Source: Aplidium turbinatum
Lineage: Eukaryota; Chordata; Ascidiacea; Aplousobranchia; Polyclinidae
Length of the DNA: 64,000 nt
Direction of reading: 5' to 3'
Assembly: GCA_918807975.1 (NCBI GenBank)
Contig: OU964923.1
Location: 29,121,235-29,185,234 of the forward strand
Positions within the stretch are counted from its first letter, which is position 1, and each line of letters begins with the position of its first letter. Below are positions 58,701-63,864 of this stretch, one piece after another. The notes below the pieces were generated by a model that searched no databases, was not told the origin of the DNA, and saw only the letters and a program-made list of their open reading frames with translations. A program made the translations under genes and the position numbers.

Positions 58701-60773
58701 TCTGATGTTAATGTAGAGACGTAAAGCAATCATCTTCAAGAAGTACACAAAGACATGGGAGTTCGATTCCAGGATGTATTCCATTTAGAAATCCCTGACT
58801 GGATAATCGACCCATTCTGTGATATTTCTGAACATGGAATTCTTGAGAAGGAACTGATAACACTGCAAAGCGATTTTGCACTCAAACCGAAGTTCAATAT
58901 CTCGCATCAATCGTTATGGCTGCAGAACCAAATCAAAGAGAAATACCCTCACGTGTGGAATCGGGTCAAAGTGTTTATCATAGCCTTTCTCAGCCTATAC
59001 TTGGTGGAGCGTGCTTGCAGTGCCATGACAATGCTTCTGGATAACAAAAGAAACCGTCTTGACAAAGTTAGACGGGGAGACTTAAGATTGTTCCTATCCA
59101 AACTGGAACCCGATATCAAGAGGCTAATGACATTGCACCAACCTCATCTGTCTCATTAGAGTTGGACTTTAAGTTGTAATGAATGGAAAACAACTTTGGT
59201 TTTACTTTTTTTTTGTCGAGGGGGCGTTTGATACTCTGTTCGTTGTCCAGGGGGGCGCTGTTAAAAAAAGCTTGGGAAACACTGTTTTAAATGATTGCAA
59301 TCAGAGGTGCATTTTCAATTTTATTAGTGCCATATGCCTACAGCTCTGCACCGTTAGGTAAAATCTTCTGTTTTTTTACGATTGTTTGCATATTTTGCTG
59401 CTTGAACTCCAGAAGTTGTCTGGCAAATGATAACAGTCGGCTACTTGGCCAGTGGTGAGAACATCTGCGTGACGTTCGAAAGGACGTGAGTTCGACACCG
59501 CTCCACAACACTCGACTGTGTCTATGCAAAAACAATTAATGGCCTGCCAAAAAGATGTAGATAATCTGTCACTTCGCTGCTTTCTCTTGTATTGTATTTG
59601 TGATCGCAGTGTATTGTATGTTGTCGCAATGAGCGCAAAATAAAACATGGTTATTGATTATTATATAAAAGCACTTTCCTGGATATGACGACTTTCATGA
59701 AGGCAAAACGATGGCTACCTATAGATGCTCTTAATTTGTTACATTTTGCAGATTTTGCCAATTTAATTTAACAATTTTCAGTATGAATCAGCTGACTGCA
59801 GTCATTGTAACTCTTCCAACACCCAGCCAGACAGTTGATTCTTGCTTTGAACTTTGTTTGGTAATTACAGAAGAAAAAAGAGTAATGGCAAGGCTGGAAA
59901 TCCAACCTACGCCATTGAAATTACTATTTTCTAGCCCTAACCCCTTAGGCCACGGCGAATCTAATTAAAGTTTTTAAACATCACATTTTCTCATTTTTCA
60001 ATGTATTTTACAAAATCTATTAGCCAATAACATTACCAGACAGTAACAGATGAGAAAATCTGATTATTATTAGACAGTTACCAGACAGTAACAGACGAGA
60101 AAATCTGATTATTATCAGACAATTACCAGACAGTAACAGACGCCAAAATCTCATTATTATAATCAGACAATCTCGGTCAGACTGGAAGCCGCAGTCGGTA
60201 ACATCAGCAAAAGTATGAAATAAGTGACAAATCAAAAGGCATTTCTAAATAGCAAACATTAGAATCGTTAAATAAAGAGTAGCATTTTAGAAAAAAGCAA
60301 ATTTTATAAGCAGTGGGTTGCTGAGTTATTTTCTGAGTAGATTAGTTGGATCCGCCTGCAAACAACTGGTTGGAGCCCTGAATTAGGCTACAACATTTCA
60401 TAAGCAAGGCTTTGTAGAGTTTTGAGCATTTATAACTTATATTTGGTTTATTGCACAAAAATTTACAAGCATTGCTTGCTATCAAAGCTTCTAATCCAGG
60501 ACTCAACAGGCAGATGTTTGCCAGGAATCTCTCACGTTTGTTAACTGTCTTTAATTAGAATTAGACACACTAAATAGCTAAAAAAGATGCCATGATGGTG
60601 CTAGGCTGGTTATAACCTTGCAAGAGCCATGCCTCTGATAGAGGCTGGCACGGGAAATTTTCTGAGATCAAAGTTTGGTTTCACAACACACTCCATTGTA
60701 ATTTCGTTAGAGACCTCCTTACTACTTCTCTTTGGGTAAAAGCTGTCGGCACCTTCGCTTGTTGGTTGTGACT
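16206..60773 (-). CDS. ADCY10: Soluble adenylyl cyclase (adenylate cyclase type 10), C-terminal part
   Basis: Nineteen minus-strand exons were phased: 60617-60773, 57362-57575, 56802-56890, 55152-55275, 54663-54800, 47820-47954, 47545-47620, 44566-44620, 39296-39417, 38550-38681, 38074-38222, 37545-37649, 36766-36872, 35980-36121, 33698-33892, 33295-33406, 30873-31091, 16651-16788 and 16206-16550 (stop 16206-16208). They give about 920 codons; human ADCY10 is about 1610 residues. Diagnostic pieces include LDRMKPFEQIVVKSAAVIG (end of the ATPase module) and MVQETAYKLWLEEQRKSLH, which closely resembles the family's QE-TAY-x-LW-x-x-Q-R-K-x-LH motif. ADCY10 makes cAMP in response to bicarbonate and calcium and is important in sperm and ciliated cells. 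Cyclase domains are off the right edge. Phases show one exon missing between 30873 and 16788. Confidence 0.87.
17026..17260 (+). mobile_element. hAT end fragment carrying a SINE
   Basis: CAGTGGTCCGCGGGCAGCAC at about 17034 looks like a hAT terminal repeat rich in GCGGCCCGC. It runs directly into a SINE 3' part with box B GGTTCGACTCCC, the CCGCTCACCTCTACCCAGGG core and AAGGCGGCCGAGAGAAAGG (about 17112-17260). The matching opposite hAT end was not found. Confidence 0.6.
17519..17818 (+). pseudogene. hAT transposase C-terminal dimerisation fragment
   Basis: The reading frame contains GSTCCCEQFFSKMKYCKGKQ and then RGQLSDQHLKSQVRVA, the typical hAT C-terminal dimerisation signature (G-S-x-x-C-E-x-x-FS-x-M-K then L-x-x-x-HL). 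Only this tail remains and no zinc finger or DDE core is seen. Confidence 0.75.
18001..19229. mobile_element. Non-autonomous hAT element
   Basis: Ends are CAGTGGCGTATCCT and AGGATACGCCCCTG (inverted, one mismatch). The exact 8-bp duplication CTACATGC lies at 17993-18000 and 19230-19237. It has no transposase. Its left 230 bp are also present at about 42704-42930. It landed on the very left tip of the larger element at 19237. Confidence 0.88.
19385..19641. mobile_element. hAT-type MITE (GGCCGGATTTAGC family)
   Basis: Ends CAGGGCCGGATTTAG and CTAAATTCGGGCCTG with the exact duplication CACAAAAC (19377-19384, 19642-19649). A second, inverted copy of the family is at 48285-48522. No coding sequence. 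Confidence 0.88.
20322..20895 (+). pseudogene. hAT transposase remnant (C-terminal half)
   Basis: A frame beginning MPGEVSSGIQQ runs to 20699. The following frame has VASCERSFSKLKLIKNYL-type and LTDLSILSIERDLADAINFD sequence, the conserved end of hAT transposases of the ZMYM1-like group. A one-base frame break separates the two parts (near 20695-20705), so it is not functional. The N-terminal zinc finger and DDE region are missing. Confidence 0.8.
21537..22081. repeat. Hairpin plus direct-repeat structure inside the hAT
   Basis: A block of about 52 bp (21537-21588) occurs inverted at about 21616-21668 and again in direct orientation to the latter at about 21988-22040. The latter two copies extend to about 94 bp. 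They bracket about 280 bp of more GC-balanced sequence without a recognised product. This could be the remains of a small retroelement; treated as a fossil of unknown family. Confidence 0.6.
22337..23982. mobile_element. hAT-like element (TGTACG...GCGTCA family)
   Basis: Ends CAGAGATGTACGTATGCG and the inverse CGCGTACATCACTG, both followed inward by GC-rich GCGCTAACGC-like repeats. The exact 8-bp duplication CCTACTGT is at 22329-22336 and 23983-23990. The interior is AT-rich. A 26-bp unit GGAGCGACAGTTAGTATA... is duplicated at about 23496-23543. No transposase seen. Confidence 0.85.
25450..25668 (+). CDS. Unidentified small ORF
   Basis: A 72-codon frame starting MSDTTHTFLWQTRQF follows a good pyrimidine tract and CAG at about 25395-25409. 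It contains NCSKVISVLNKLRHCSQHS and ends next to the hAT insertion at 25677. I do not recognise the product. It could be an exon of a small intronic gene, an old transposon piece or chance. Confidence 0.25.
   Translation: MSDTTHTFLWQTRQFIFGSEEETIQNCSKVISVLNKLRHCSQHSVPTHWWLVKTYNHLTTMIVQRRMCKLSD
26176..26390 (-). pseudogene. LINE (jockey/I-like) reverse transcriptase C-terminal tail
   Basis: On the minus strand a frame reads CECGEMQTAAHIIKDCRLHK and ends DDDTRQWLTNGCPDI before the stop. This is the same Cys-rich C-terminus as in the copies at 43800-43947, 45975-47489 and 50935-51150. The rest of the element is absent (5' truncated). Confidence 0.75.
26768..26870 (+). pseudogene. U6 snRNA pseudogene
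   Basis: It follows U6 snRNA almost base for base: GTACTTGCTTCGGCAGTACA, the ATACTA..ATTGGAACGATAC stretch, then GGATGACACGCAAAATCG and GTGAAGCGTTCCATATTT. Five bases are missing where U6 has ACAGAGAAGATT, so the catalytic ACAGAGA box is destroyed. No proximal element or TATA box was sought successfully. An A-rich run follows, as in retroposed copies. Confidence 0.9.
27088..27836. mobile_element. CAGTGCCGGTCTT element, copy 1 (7-bp TSD)
   Basis: Ends CAGTGCCGGTCTTTGGGG and the inverse CCCAAGACCGGCACTG. TGCCCAT is repeated on both sides (27081-27087, 27837-27843); extending to 8 bp breaks the match. A copy in the opposite orientation is at 31388-32122. No transposase. Confidence 0.85.
27900..28830 (+). 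mobile_element. Penelope-like retroelement, 3' part with GIY-YIG domain
   Basis: The frame at 28108-28527 shows FKISSYFQLKSQTPSSLCSN, CPCDSALTY, STRHLTTRVREHL, AIKDHI and IQEALL, the order seen in the GIY-YIG endonuclease end of Penelope-like elements. Its 3' tail (about 28660-28830) has a TTGATTAGGGCTTAA..TTAAGCCGAAAACG segment resembling a hammerhead core. The reverse transcriptase part is largely missing, so the copy is 5' truncated and broken. Confidence 0.82.
29750..30480 (-). pseudogene. hAT transposase remnant, C-terminal
   Basis: Minus-strand fragments include ELESCFRDTSLIYL-like, LQKLENWKRKAEKGNF-like and LVNLRKEFLNYFPEI, followed nearer 29.8 kb by sequence like the KTKARNRLKVEDDLR hAT dimerisation motif. 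Several frame breaks are evident. A hAT-type terminal repeat (minus-strand CAGCGGCTACTCAGCCAAGC) at about 30793-30812 may be its 5' end. Confidence 0.65.
30873..39417 (-). CDS. ADCY10: ADCY10 exons: TPR-like helical repeat region
   Basis: Nine exons with consistent phases encode helical repeats. Recognisable segments are PFEIHENLALLYQQLIHHW (38550-38681), KARIHKLMGQVLFRQGHL (37545-37649), ALKILHCSLPRRYLF (36766-36872), QVQCLSYLWQILM (35980-36121), MMQVKLLTGDLVKSATYENK (33698-33892), KICHGKLEMALKSGHRAY (33295-33406) and ILVRLSNVNDDIGMLSYF (30873-31091). Order and spacing match the TPR-like half of vertebrate ADCY10. The region is thought to be regulatory; no catalytic residues are expected. 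Splice sites are mostly strong. Confidence 0.87.
31388..32122. mobile_element. CAGTGCCGGTCTT element, copy 2 (7-bp TSD)
   Basis: Ends CAGTGCCGGTCTTGGGG and the inverse CCCCAAAGACCGGCACTG, inverted relative to copy 1. ACAGGTT flanks both sides (31381-31387, 32123-32129); again 7 bp, not 8. Shared inner sequence includes CAACGGGTGCAACCTATTT. It sits in the ADCY10 intron between exons at 30873 and 33295. Confidence 0.88.
32742..33060. mobile_element. Degraded hAT end fragments
   Basis: CAGGGGCGGGCAACTTCTTT with nearby CGGCGGGCC units begins at about 32742. A second, unrelated hAT end (GTCAACGTACAACACTG, as in the 19237 element) lies at about 33035. No paired ends or TSDs were found. Confidence 0.5.
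34420..35155. repeat. Large palindrome built from Penelope-like tails
   Basis: Two arms of about 340 bp (34420-34761 and 34813-35155) are near-perfect inverse complements around a spacer of about 50 bp. The outer part of each arm has TTGATAAGGGCTAACG..GGCCGAAAACGTTTG, which matches the Penelope-like 3' tails at 28.7 and 53.0 kb in arrangement (hammerhead-like core with a GGC..GCC stem). The palindrome is in an intron of ADCY10. Confidence 0.85.
39527..39967. repeat. Minisatellite, about 19 copies of a 23-bp unit
   Basis: The unit is close to GCACATTCACACARTTGAG plus TTTT, repeated head to tail with a few substitutions per copy. It lies about 110 bp upstream (minus strand) of the ADCY10 exon at 39296-39417. 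No spacers, so it is not a CRISPR array. Confidence 0.95.
40527..40838 (+). mobile_element. tRNA-derived SINE with conserved central domain
   Basis: The head reads GTGGCCGAGTGGTTAGCGCG (box A) and ATGTTCGACTCC (box B). A central block TAGGCAAGAAACTTTACGAT followed by AATTGCCTCTACCCAG resembles the Nin/MESC-like core found in many animal SINEs. It ends in (CAAA)n. This is the best preserved SINE in the window. Confidence 0.85.
40839..42059. other. Intronic stretch without recognised features
   Basis: AT-rich ADCY10 intron sequence. Both strands were read; no exon, repeat or paired terminal repeat could be supported. Confidence 0.5.
42704..43250. mobile_element. hAT fragment related to the 18001 element
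   Basis: CAGTGACGTATCCTGGTGG and the following 230 bp match the left part of the element at 18001-19229 (for example GGAAACACTTTTAGGGTAAT, TATTAGCAGATAAACAGC). The right side ends in a GGCTACGCCTATG motif near 43251, perhaps from another element. No matching TSD. Confidence 0.65.
43257..43484 (+). CDS. Unidentified ORF fragment
   Basis: A 75-codon frame beginning MSFVFKADDECSFLKGD. Composition looks coding and it resembles, loosely, the N-terminal parts of some transposon-encoded proteins. I cannot name it. It lies inside the TA-flanked element. Confidence 0.25.
   Translation: MSFVFKADDECSFLKGDIVKASSHDHLEKLSAVSRNSGFHALLIRGIWNKFRSDRQRKLILQIHILEVYLIRIVY
43800..43947 (+). pseudogene. LINE (jockey/I-like) C-terminal tail
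   Basis: A frame reads CSMEEQTVDHTICNCAIYYA, then LRELDDESIQWLLDTCPNI and stop. It matches the tails at 26176-26390 and 45975-47489. The remainder of the element is missing. Confidence 0.72.
44566..47954 (-). CDS. ADCY10: ADCY10 exons: variable Ser-rich linker
   Basis: 47820-47954 encodes 45 residues containing VVQEAYQRRFSFLS and ICIDGVCIRKSLAIP. 47545-47620 encodes EVVAPLELIAPPNHKYKESK and six more residues, with a consensus GTGAGT donor. 44566-44620 is a 55-bp exon encoding FFLSSRRFSFSQNSHNE between a TTTAATTTCAG acceptor and an AAAG/GTAAGA donor. Its phase (1 in, 2 out) is exactly what the neighbouring exons need. This region is poorly conserved in the family, so the assignment rests on splice sites, phase and position more than on similarity. 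The exon at 47820-47954 is the least certain. Confidence 0.68.
44668..45023. mobile_element. hAT-type MITE, GGCTACTCAACTGGC family, copy 2
   Basis: Begins CAGGGTTACTCAACTAG and ends CCAGTTGAATAGCCCTG. Flanked by CTCTGTTG (44660-44667) and CTCTATTG (45024-45031), an 8-bp duplication with one mismatch. It starts 48 bp from the ADCY10 micro-exon. Confidence 0.85.
45032..45960. other. Intronic stretch without recognised features
   Basis: AT-rich intron of ADCY10. No exon or mobile element could be supported on either strand. Confidence 0.5.
45975..47489 (-). pseudogene. LINE (jockey/I-like) reverse transcriptase, broken copy
   Basis: Minus strand. Segments in order: KARQVAKE-like region ending EQNIS, the VIAIPKPNKPLDD..NYRPISLL motif, the long frame 46014-46961 with FIDLTAAYDTVWHRGL (RT domain 3), the GISQESVLAPLFFNVYIHDL motif and YSDG in place of the catalytic YADD. 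Then come KWRLKLSKSKT, an RRLAGTSWGATATTLRT thumb and a Cys-rich CDAEEQTADHI tail. At least two frameshifts (in 46960-47290 and about 46300-46450) and the altered catalytic box make it inactive. No endonuclease is visible (5' truncated). It lies in the intron just after the ADCY10 exon 47545-47620. Confidence 0.9.
48285..48522. mobile_element. hAT-type MITE, GGCCGGATTTAGC family, inverted copy
   Basis: Starts CAGGTCTGGAGTTAGG and ends GCTAAATCCGGCCCTG. Flanks CGACCTAG and CGACTTAG form an 8-bp duplication with one mismatch. Same family as 19385-19641, opposite orientation. Confidence 0.88.
48531..49340. other. Intronic stretch without recognised features
   Basis: AT-rich intron of ADCY10, with no supported exon or mobile element. 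Confidence 0.45.
49354..49797 (-). repeat. Tandem pair of an interspersed repeat (248-bp spacing)
   Basis: About 195 bp is repeated at 49354-49548 and 49602-49796, sharing CTGCAGACAGGACGTCACTG, GTAATGCAGCGTGGGATTTT and GGAACCACATTTGGATAC. Read on the minus strand both match the repeat at 11845-12045. Divergence between copies is low, so the duplication looks fairly recent. Confidence 0.8.
50609..50932 (+). mobile_element. tRNA-derived SINE
   Basis: GCCCCGATAGTTCAATTGGT (box A) and CACTGGTTCGACTCTC (box B) begin the element; an (AATC)n tail ends it near 50932. The middle could be read as LRTALHLAASNRWNNFP-like LINE sequence, so a LINE-derived body is possible. Confidence 0.65.
50935..51150 (-). 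pseudogene. LINE (jockey/I-like) C-terminal fragment
   Basis: Minus-strand frame with LPRQAWVRLNRLRAGVGLFR and then CKCGAEEQTQT, the family's pre-terminal W-V-R-LNRLRTG and C-x-C-GAEEQT motifs. It is cut off at both ends. Confidence 0.78.
51390..51650 (-). pseudogene. hAT transposase remnant
   Basis: Minus-strand sequence includes SIAVCLPLVDVLVEARQTRF followed by GHWFDDSDFQLATAFHPQFR, typical of the hAT transposase region just before the C-terminal dimerisation domain. It is interrupted by the element at 51652-52820. Confidence 0.78.
51652..52820. mobile_element. Non-autonomous hAT element nested in another hAT
   Basis: Ends CAGGGGTCGGCAACCTACGG and the inverse GAAAGGTTGCCGACCCCTG; inner GCCCGCGGGCC palindrome. 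The exact 8-bp duplication TTTTAGAG is at 51644-51651 and 52821-52828. No transposase. Confidence 0.92.
52846..53125. repeat. Penelope-like 3' tail with inverted repeat
   Basis: Arms of about 65 bp (52846-52911 and 52934-52997) are inverse complements sharing TTCAACTTCTTGAAGGTAAC. The right arm continues into CCTGATGAGGGCTTAA, an imperfect stem and CCGAAAACGTTTGACTG, then a tail ending TGTTGTATTGTTGTGTCTT that is shared with the Penelope-like copy at 28.8 kb. Confidence 0.8.
53629..54085. other. Intronic stretch without recognised features
   Basis: ADCY10 intron. Short repeated phrases such as CTGTTGGAACATTAAC-like words are present, but no element with paired ends. Confidence 0.4.
54086..54440. 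mobile_element. hAT-type MITE, GGCTACTCAACTGGC family, copy 3
   Basis: Begins CAGGGCTACTCAACTGGCGG and ends TTACTGAGTAAGCCTG. The flanks share only CTATAG. Close in sequence to the copies at 14656 and 44668. Confidence 0.82.
54663..60773 (-). CDS. ADCY10: ADCY10 exons: end of ATPase module and following helical domain
   Basis: Five exons. 60617-60773 encodes a segment ending FPVPASIRGMALAR; 57362-57575 continues LDRMKPFEQ and a winged-helix-like stretch; 56802-56890 is a Cys/Lys/Glu-rich link ending KEEQEEEIAAR; 55152-55275 encodes CEQFRFHNSMVQETAYKLW and onward; 54663-54800 encodes a polar segment with YHYSKNSMAEQ. All junctions keep frame (phases 2, 0, 2, 0, 0). The donor after 55152 (GTTGGT) is weak; a GTAGGC site 15 bp downstream breaks the next exon's frame. 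A hAT element (57634-59284) fills the intron between the first two. Confidence 0.85.
55684..56639. mobile_element. TA-flanked element with GGGGAAGGTCGGGACC ends
   Basis: Starts TAGGGGAAGGTCGGGACC and ends with the inverse GGTCCCGACCTTCCCTTA (one mismatch). Probably the same superfamily as the element at 42060-44540, sharing the outer TAGGGGAAGGT. Non-autonomous, 956 bp; no ORF of note. Confidence 0.75.
57634..59284 (+). mobile_element. hAT element with transposase remnant
   Basis: Ends CAGTGGTTCCCAAAGTGGGC and the inverse AGCTTGGGAAACACTG. The exact 8-bp duplication TTTTAAAT lies at 57626-57633 and 59285-59292. Two transposase pieces are on the plus strand. A unit of about 240 bp is tandemly duplicated (about 58060-58280 and 58330-58510). 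It fills the intron between the first two visible ADCY10 exons. Confidence 0.92.
57882..59159 (+). pseudogene. hAT transposase remnant (ZBED5/SCAND3-like)
   Basis: 57882-58060 reads RLRWLFKENCLARFYSLFET, VEFLQSC and DIACLSDIF. 58755-59159 reads FHLEIPDWIIDPFCDISEHG, LWLQNQIKEKYPHVW and ERACSAMTMLLDNKRNRL, then GDLRLFLSKLEPDIKRL. This order is the conserved second half of ZBED5/SCAND3-type hAT transposases. The duplicated 240-bp unit and frame breaks between the two pieces make it inactive; the N-terminal part is absent. Confidence 0.88.
59440..59645 (+). mobile_element. tRNA-derived SINE
   Basis: GGCCAGTGGTGAGAACATC (box A-like) and GTGAGTTCGACACCGCTCC (box B) begin it. Its 3' part TTGTGATCGCAGTGTATTGT is shared with the minus-strand SINE at 61325-61560. 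It ends in AAATAAAAC. Confidence 0.7.
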
Positions 60774-61324
60774 CTGTAAATATCAAAATATTTCATCACA
60801 TATAGTTAAAAGCCATAGGCTACCTATTTTTTTTTGAAGTATAGACATACTTCTGTGTGATACATGAAATAGCTTATGGAGGTAAGTGATCTTTACCTAT
60901 TTCTTTATTTACAAAAAAATCAAAACTGTTGACTTTTTGAGAAATCCCCATTTATAGACTGATTTACACTGTGCATGTAAATAGCCTAGAAGCAGTGTTG
61001 GGCGCGATAACTCATTTTTCAGTTAAGCCAGGGGTGTGCAACGTGCGGCCCGCGGGCCAAATGCGGCCCGCGAAAAAACATTGTGCGGCCCGCGAAGATG
61101 TTCCAATTTTAAATTGTGTGCGGCCCGTGAAACGTGTTTATAGTTTAGTTTAGTCTGGTACGTGTGAACAATTCATTGTGGAGTGGATTATTGTAGATTT
61201 CGCCCTTCTGTTAACCATTTTAGAAATCTCCCACCGGCCACCGCTAATCCATTGTATTTAATTATTTGGAATGTAAAAATGTATGGTCACATAAAAGGCA
61301 TTATGAACAAATTACGACTTATAA

Positions 61325-61560
61325 TAATAATAATAAGATTCGTGTTTTTATTTGCGCCCATATCATTAACATACCGTACACTGCGATCACAGATGCGATA
61401 CAACAGACGATAAGAAGCAGCGAAGTTACATATAGTCTTCGAGTCAGCTGCTCCCCTTATTTTGACTTGTCATTAGAATAAGTGTCTTTGCCGAGACACA
61501 GCCGCGTGCTCTGAAGCGGTGTCGAACCCACGTCCTTTCGAAAGCTCTGGAAAGCTCACG
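61325..61560 (-). mobile_element. tRNA-derived SINE nested in the hAT
   Basis: On the minus strand CGTGGGTTCGACACCGCTTC (box B) is followed by GTGTCTCGGCAAAGACACTT and TGTGATCGCAGTGTACGG, then a (TTA)n-rich tail (plus-strand ATAATAATAATAA at about 61320). Same family as 59440-59645. Confidence 0.7.
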
Positions 61561-61599
61561 CACAGACAGGAAATCCATTCCACTTTCCAACTTTGAGAG

Positions 61600-62103
61600 A
61601 CTATGGAATGCATCCTGAGAAGAAAACTGAATTTGCAGACCAACTTGAAAATTTGTTGTATGAATTTTTGGCTCGTTTCAAAGACTTCAAATCTCATGAA
61701 CATTTATTTGGTATATTCGCTTCGCCATTCAACACAGACATTGATAAAGCACCAGCAAATATAACTTGAACTGATTGATTTTCAAGAAAAAACAGATTTG
61801 AAAGCAAAGTAAGTTATTTAAAAATGAATCTTGGCGATTTTTACCGAAAACATCTCAACTAAGATGACTTTCCACATTTAAAAAAATCCATGGCTTCAAA
61901 AATGGCTCTTTTTGGCTCAACGTAGGCTATTTGTGCAAACAATTTTTTCTAAAATGGGCGTCATGAAATCTCCCTATCGGACGATTCTGACAGACGAACA
62001 CTTGGAAAATGGACTTGAATTGCGAGCACTTCCATTAAAGAAATTTGGAAAAAAGCCGTCGGGAAAAGAAGCCAGCAGCAAACTTCTCACTGAACTCGTT
62101 TAA
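61600..62103 (+). pseudogene. hAT transposase remnant (GTF2IRD2/EPM2AIP1-like)
   Basis: Fragments read MHPEKKTEFADQLENLLYEF, LARFKDFKSHEHLFGIFASP, PANIQLELIDFQEKTDLKAK and, further on, KKIHGFKNGSFWLN-like sequence. This is the conserved middle-to-end of GTF2IRD2-type hAT transposases. Several frame breaks are apparent. Confidence 0.82.
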
Positions 62104-62469
62104 AGACGGTGTGACAATAAATTTGAATAACAGTTTTCTTCAAAAATTTATGCGTCTTAACTTGTAATTTCTGCAAGGAGATAATTCCTAATAATACCAT
62201 AAGAGTAACATGAATAACAAAAAAATTACTTTTTTGTGCCTGCCACTGCTAGAAATCATATGTTAAATAAACGTGCGGCACGCGGTTTCCCCCCATTATT
62301 TATATCTGGCCCTCCTGTAATAAAGGTTGCACACCCCTGAGTTAAGCGATAACGATAATCGATAAACGAAAAATACCTAAAGCGATAACGATAAACGATA
62401 AATCAAAAAAAAAGTTAAGCGATAACGATAAACGATAAATTATCGCCGATAATGTCCGATAACAATAAT

Positions 62470-62745
62470 TTTTTTTTCTTGACTAGTGCTGCCCCATCCC
62501 ATGCAGCACGAACTGTTTTCATCAACATGACGAAAAATCGAACATAATATACTGTAAAGGGACAAAACTTTTTGTAAGTTATGCATGAATAGCATCGGAA
62601 CAGCGGCAGTGGGTATCGAATCTTCAACCTCTTGATCCAGAATCAAATCATTGAGGTAACCGCCGTGCTTATAATTATACCTTCAGATACCAGTTGGATG
62701 CTTTTATCAATTGAGTTACACTGCCGCTTACGTGCAGTAGGCAAA
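62470..62745 (-). mobile_element. tRNA-derived SINE
   Basis: Minus strand: GCGGCAGTGTAACTCAATTG (box A-like) and GAGGTTGAAGATTCGATACC (box B) lie about 80 bp apart, wider than in a real tRNA. It is inside the element 60993-63704. Confidence 0.6.
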
Positions 62746-63864
62746 ATAATTAAATCAAATGAAAATACCATAAAAAATTCCAAACTTTGTATTTTGCTTT
62801 CAGCTTAAAGGGCTATTAACAGCAAAGTCAGCAATAATTGAAAAAATCCCAAAAAACACAAAATGCTTGAAAATTTATCAGTAATCTTAAGCGTTATTGG
62901 TGGTAAAAATGTGCAATGTGCATACTGTGAAATCCATCAAGCTTGTCAAATTAGTCGTGTTTGTTTTAGAACAATAACATAATTATCGTAATTACTGATT
63001 TCAGATAATTTTTTTTGTTTTTTTTGTGAACACTAACATTAAAGCAATGGCAGAACGCTGAGTTGTTGAGATAAGAATTACAATATAGGCACTGTATTAG
63101 CGGGAATAAAAATATTTGATTGAGGTAGGCTATGTCGCATAGGTGAATGAGAAAGGTTATACTGTATTTAGCATAATTTTACCACGCAACTCGATGGGCC
63201 TATTGTCATGCAAAAACTACTACAAAATGCAAAAAATGTGATGTCGGTCTGCATGTCAAGTGCTTCAAGCAATATCATATTCCGCAATGACTTGTTTCAG
63301 TGATGTTGTGTTACTTTGAATTGTTGCATGCATTTCATTGCATTGCAATTAGCAACTCTAAAAATTATTGTGTTGTCAGGGCCGTCGCTGCAGGGGGGCG
63401 TGCCCCCGGGAGGGGCACGCCCGGGGAGGGGGCAACGACTTGTGCACACACACTTCAGGCACTGAAGAAGAACTGGTTTCAATTTTAGTTTCATTAACTA
63501 GGTGGCTAGTAAAAACATTACTTTTGATGGTCTTTCCATTTGTGTGTTGATCCAAAATAAAATTTATCGGCGATAATTAAATATTGCCTTTGGCGATAAC
63601 GATAAACGATAACTGAAAAAATAATTAAGCGATAACGATAAGCGATAACAATTTATCGCCGATAGTTATCGCCGATAAATTATCGCCGATAATGCCCATC
63701 ACTGCCTAAAAGACACCTTGAGCCAGGATGTAGCGCCGAAAACTCTCTCTGACGTCAATAGCGAAGATCATCGTGTCCTGATCACTTGTCGCCATAACCA
63801 TGCCCAGAAGTGTTGTCGTCACATCGACGACTGTATGTGAGCGGGCATGCTAACAAGCAACGTG

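Larger units (their letters stand above)
61029..62339 (+). mobile_element. hAT element with transposase remnant, nested
   Basis: Ends CAGGGGTGTGCAACGTGCGG and the inverse AAAGGTTGCACACCCCTG, with repeated GCGGCCCGCG near the left end. The exact 8-bp duplication AGTTAAGC is at 61021-61028 and 62340-62347. Confidence 0.93.
60993..63704. mobile_element. hAT-like element with GCGATAAC repeats, enclosing another hAT
   Basis: Starts CAGTGTTGGGCGCGATAAC and ends GCCGATAATGCCCATCACTG, with arrays of GCGATAACGATAAACGATAA on both sides. The flanks CCTAGAAG (60985-60992) and CCTAAAAG (63705-63712) are an 8-bp duplication with one mismatch. It is interrupted 36 bp from its left tip by the element at 61029-62339 and also holds a SINE. 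Confidence 0.88.
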
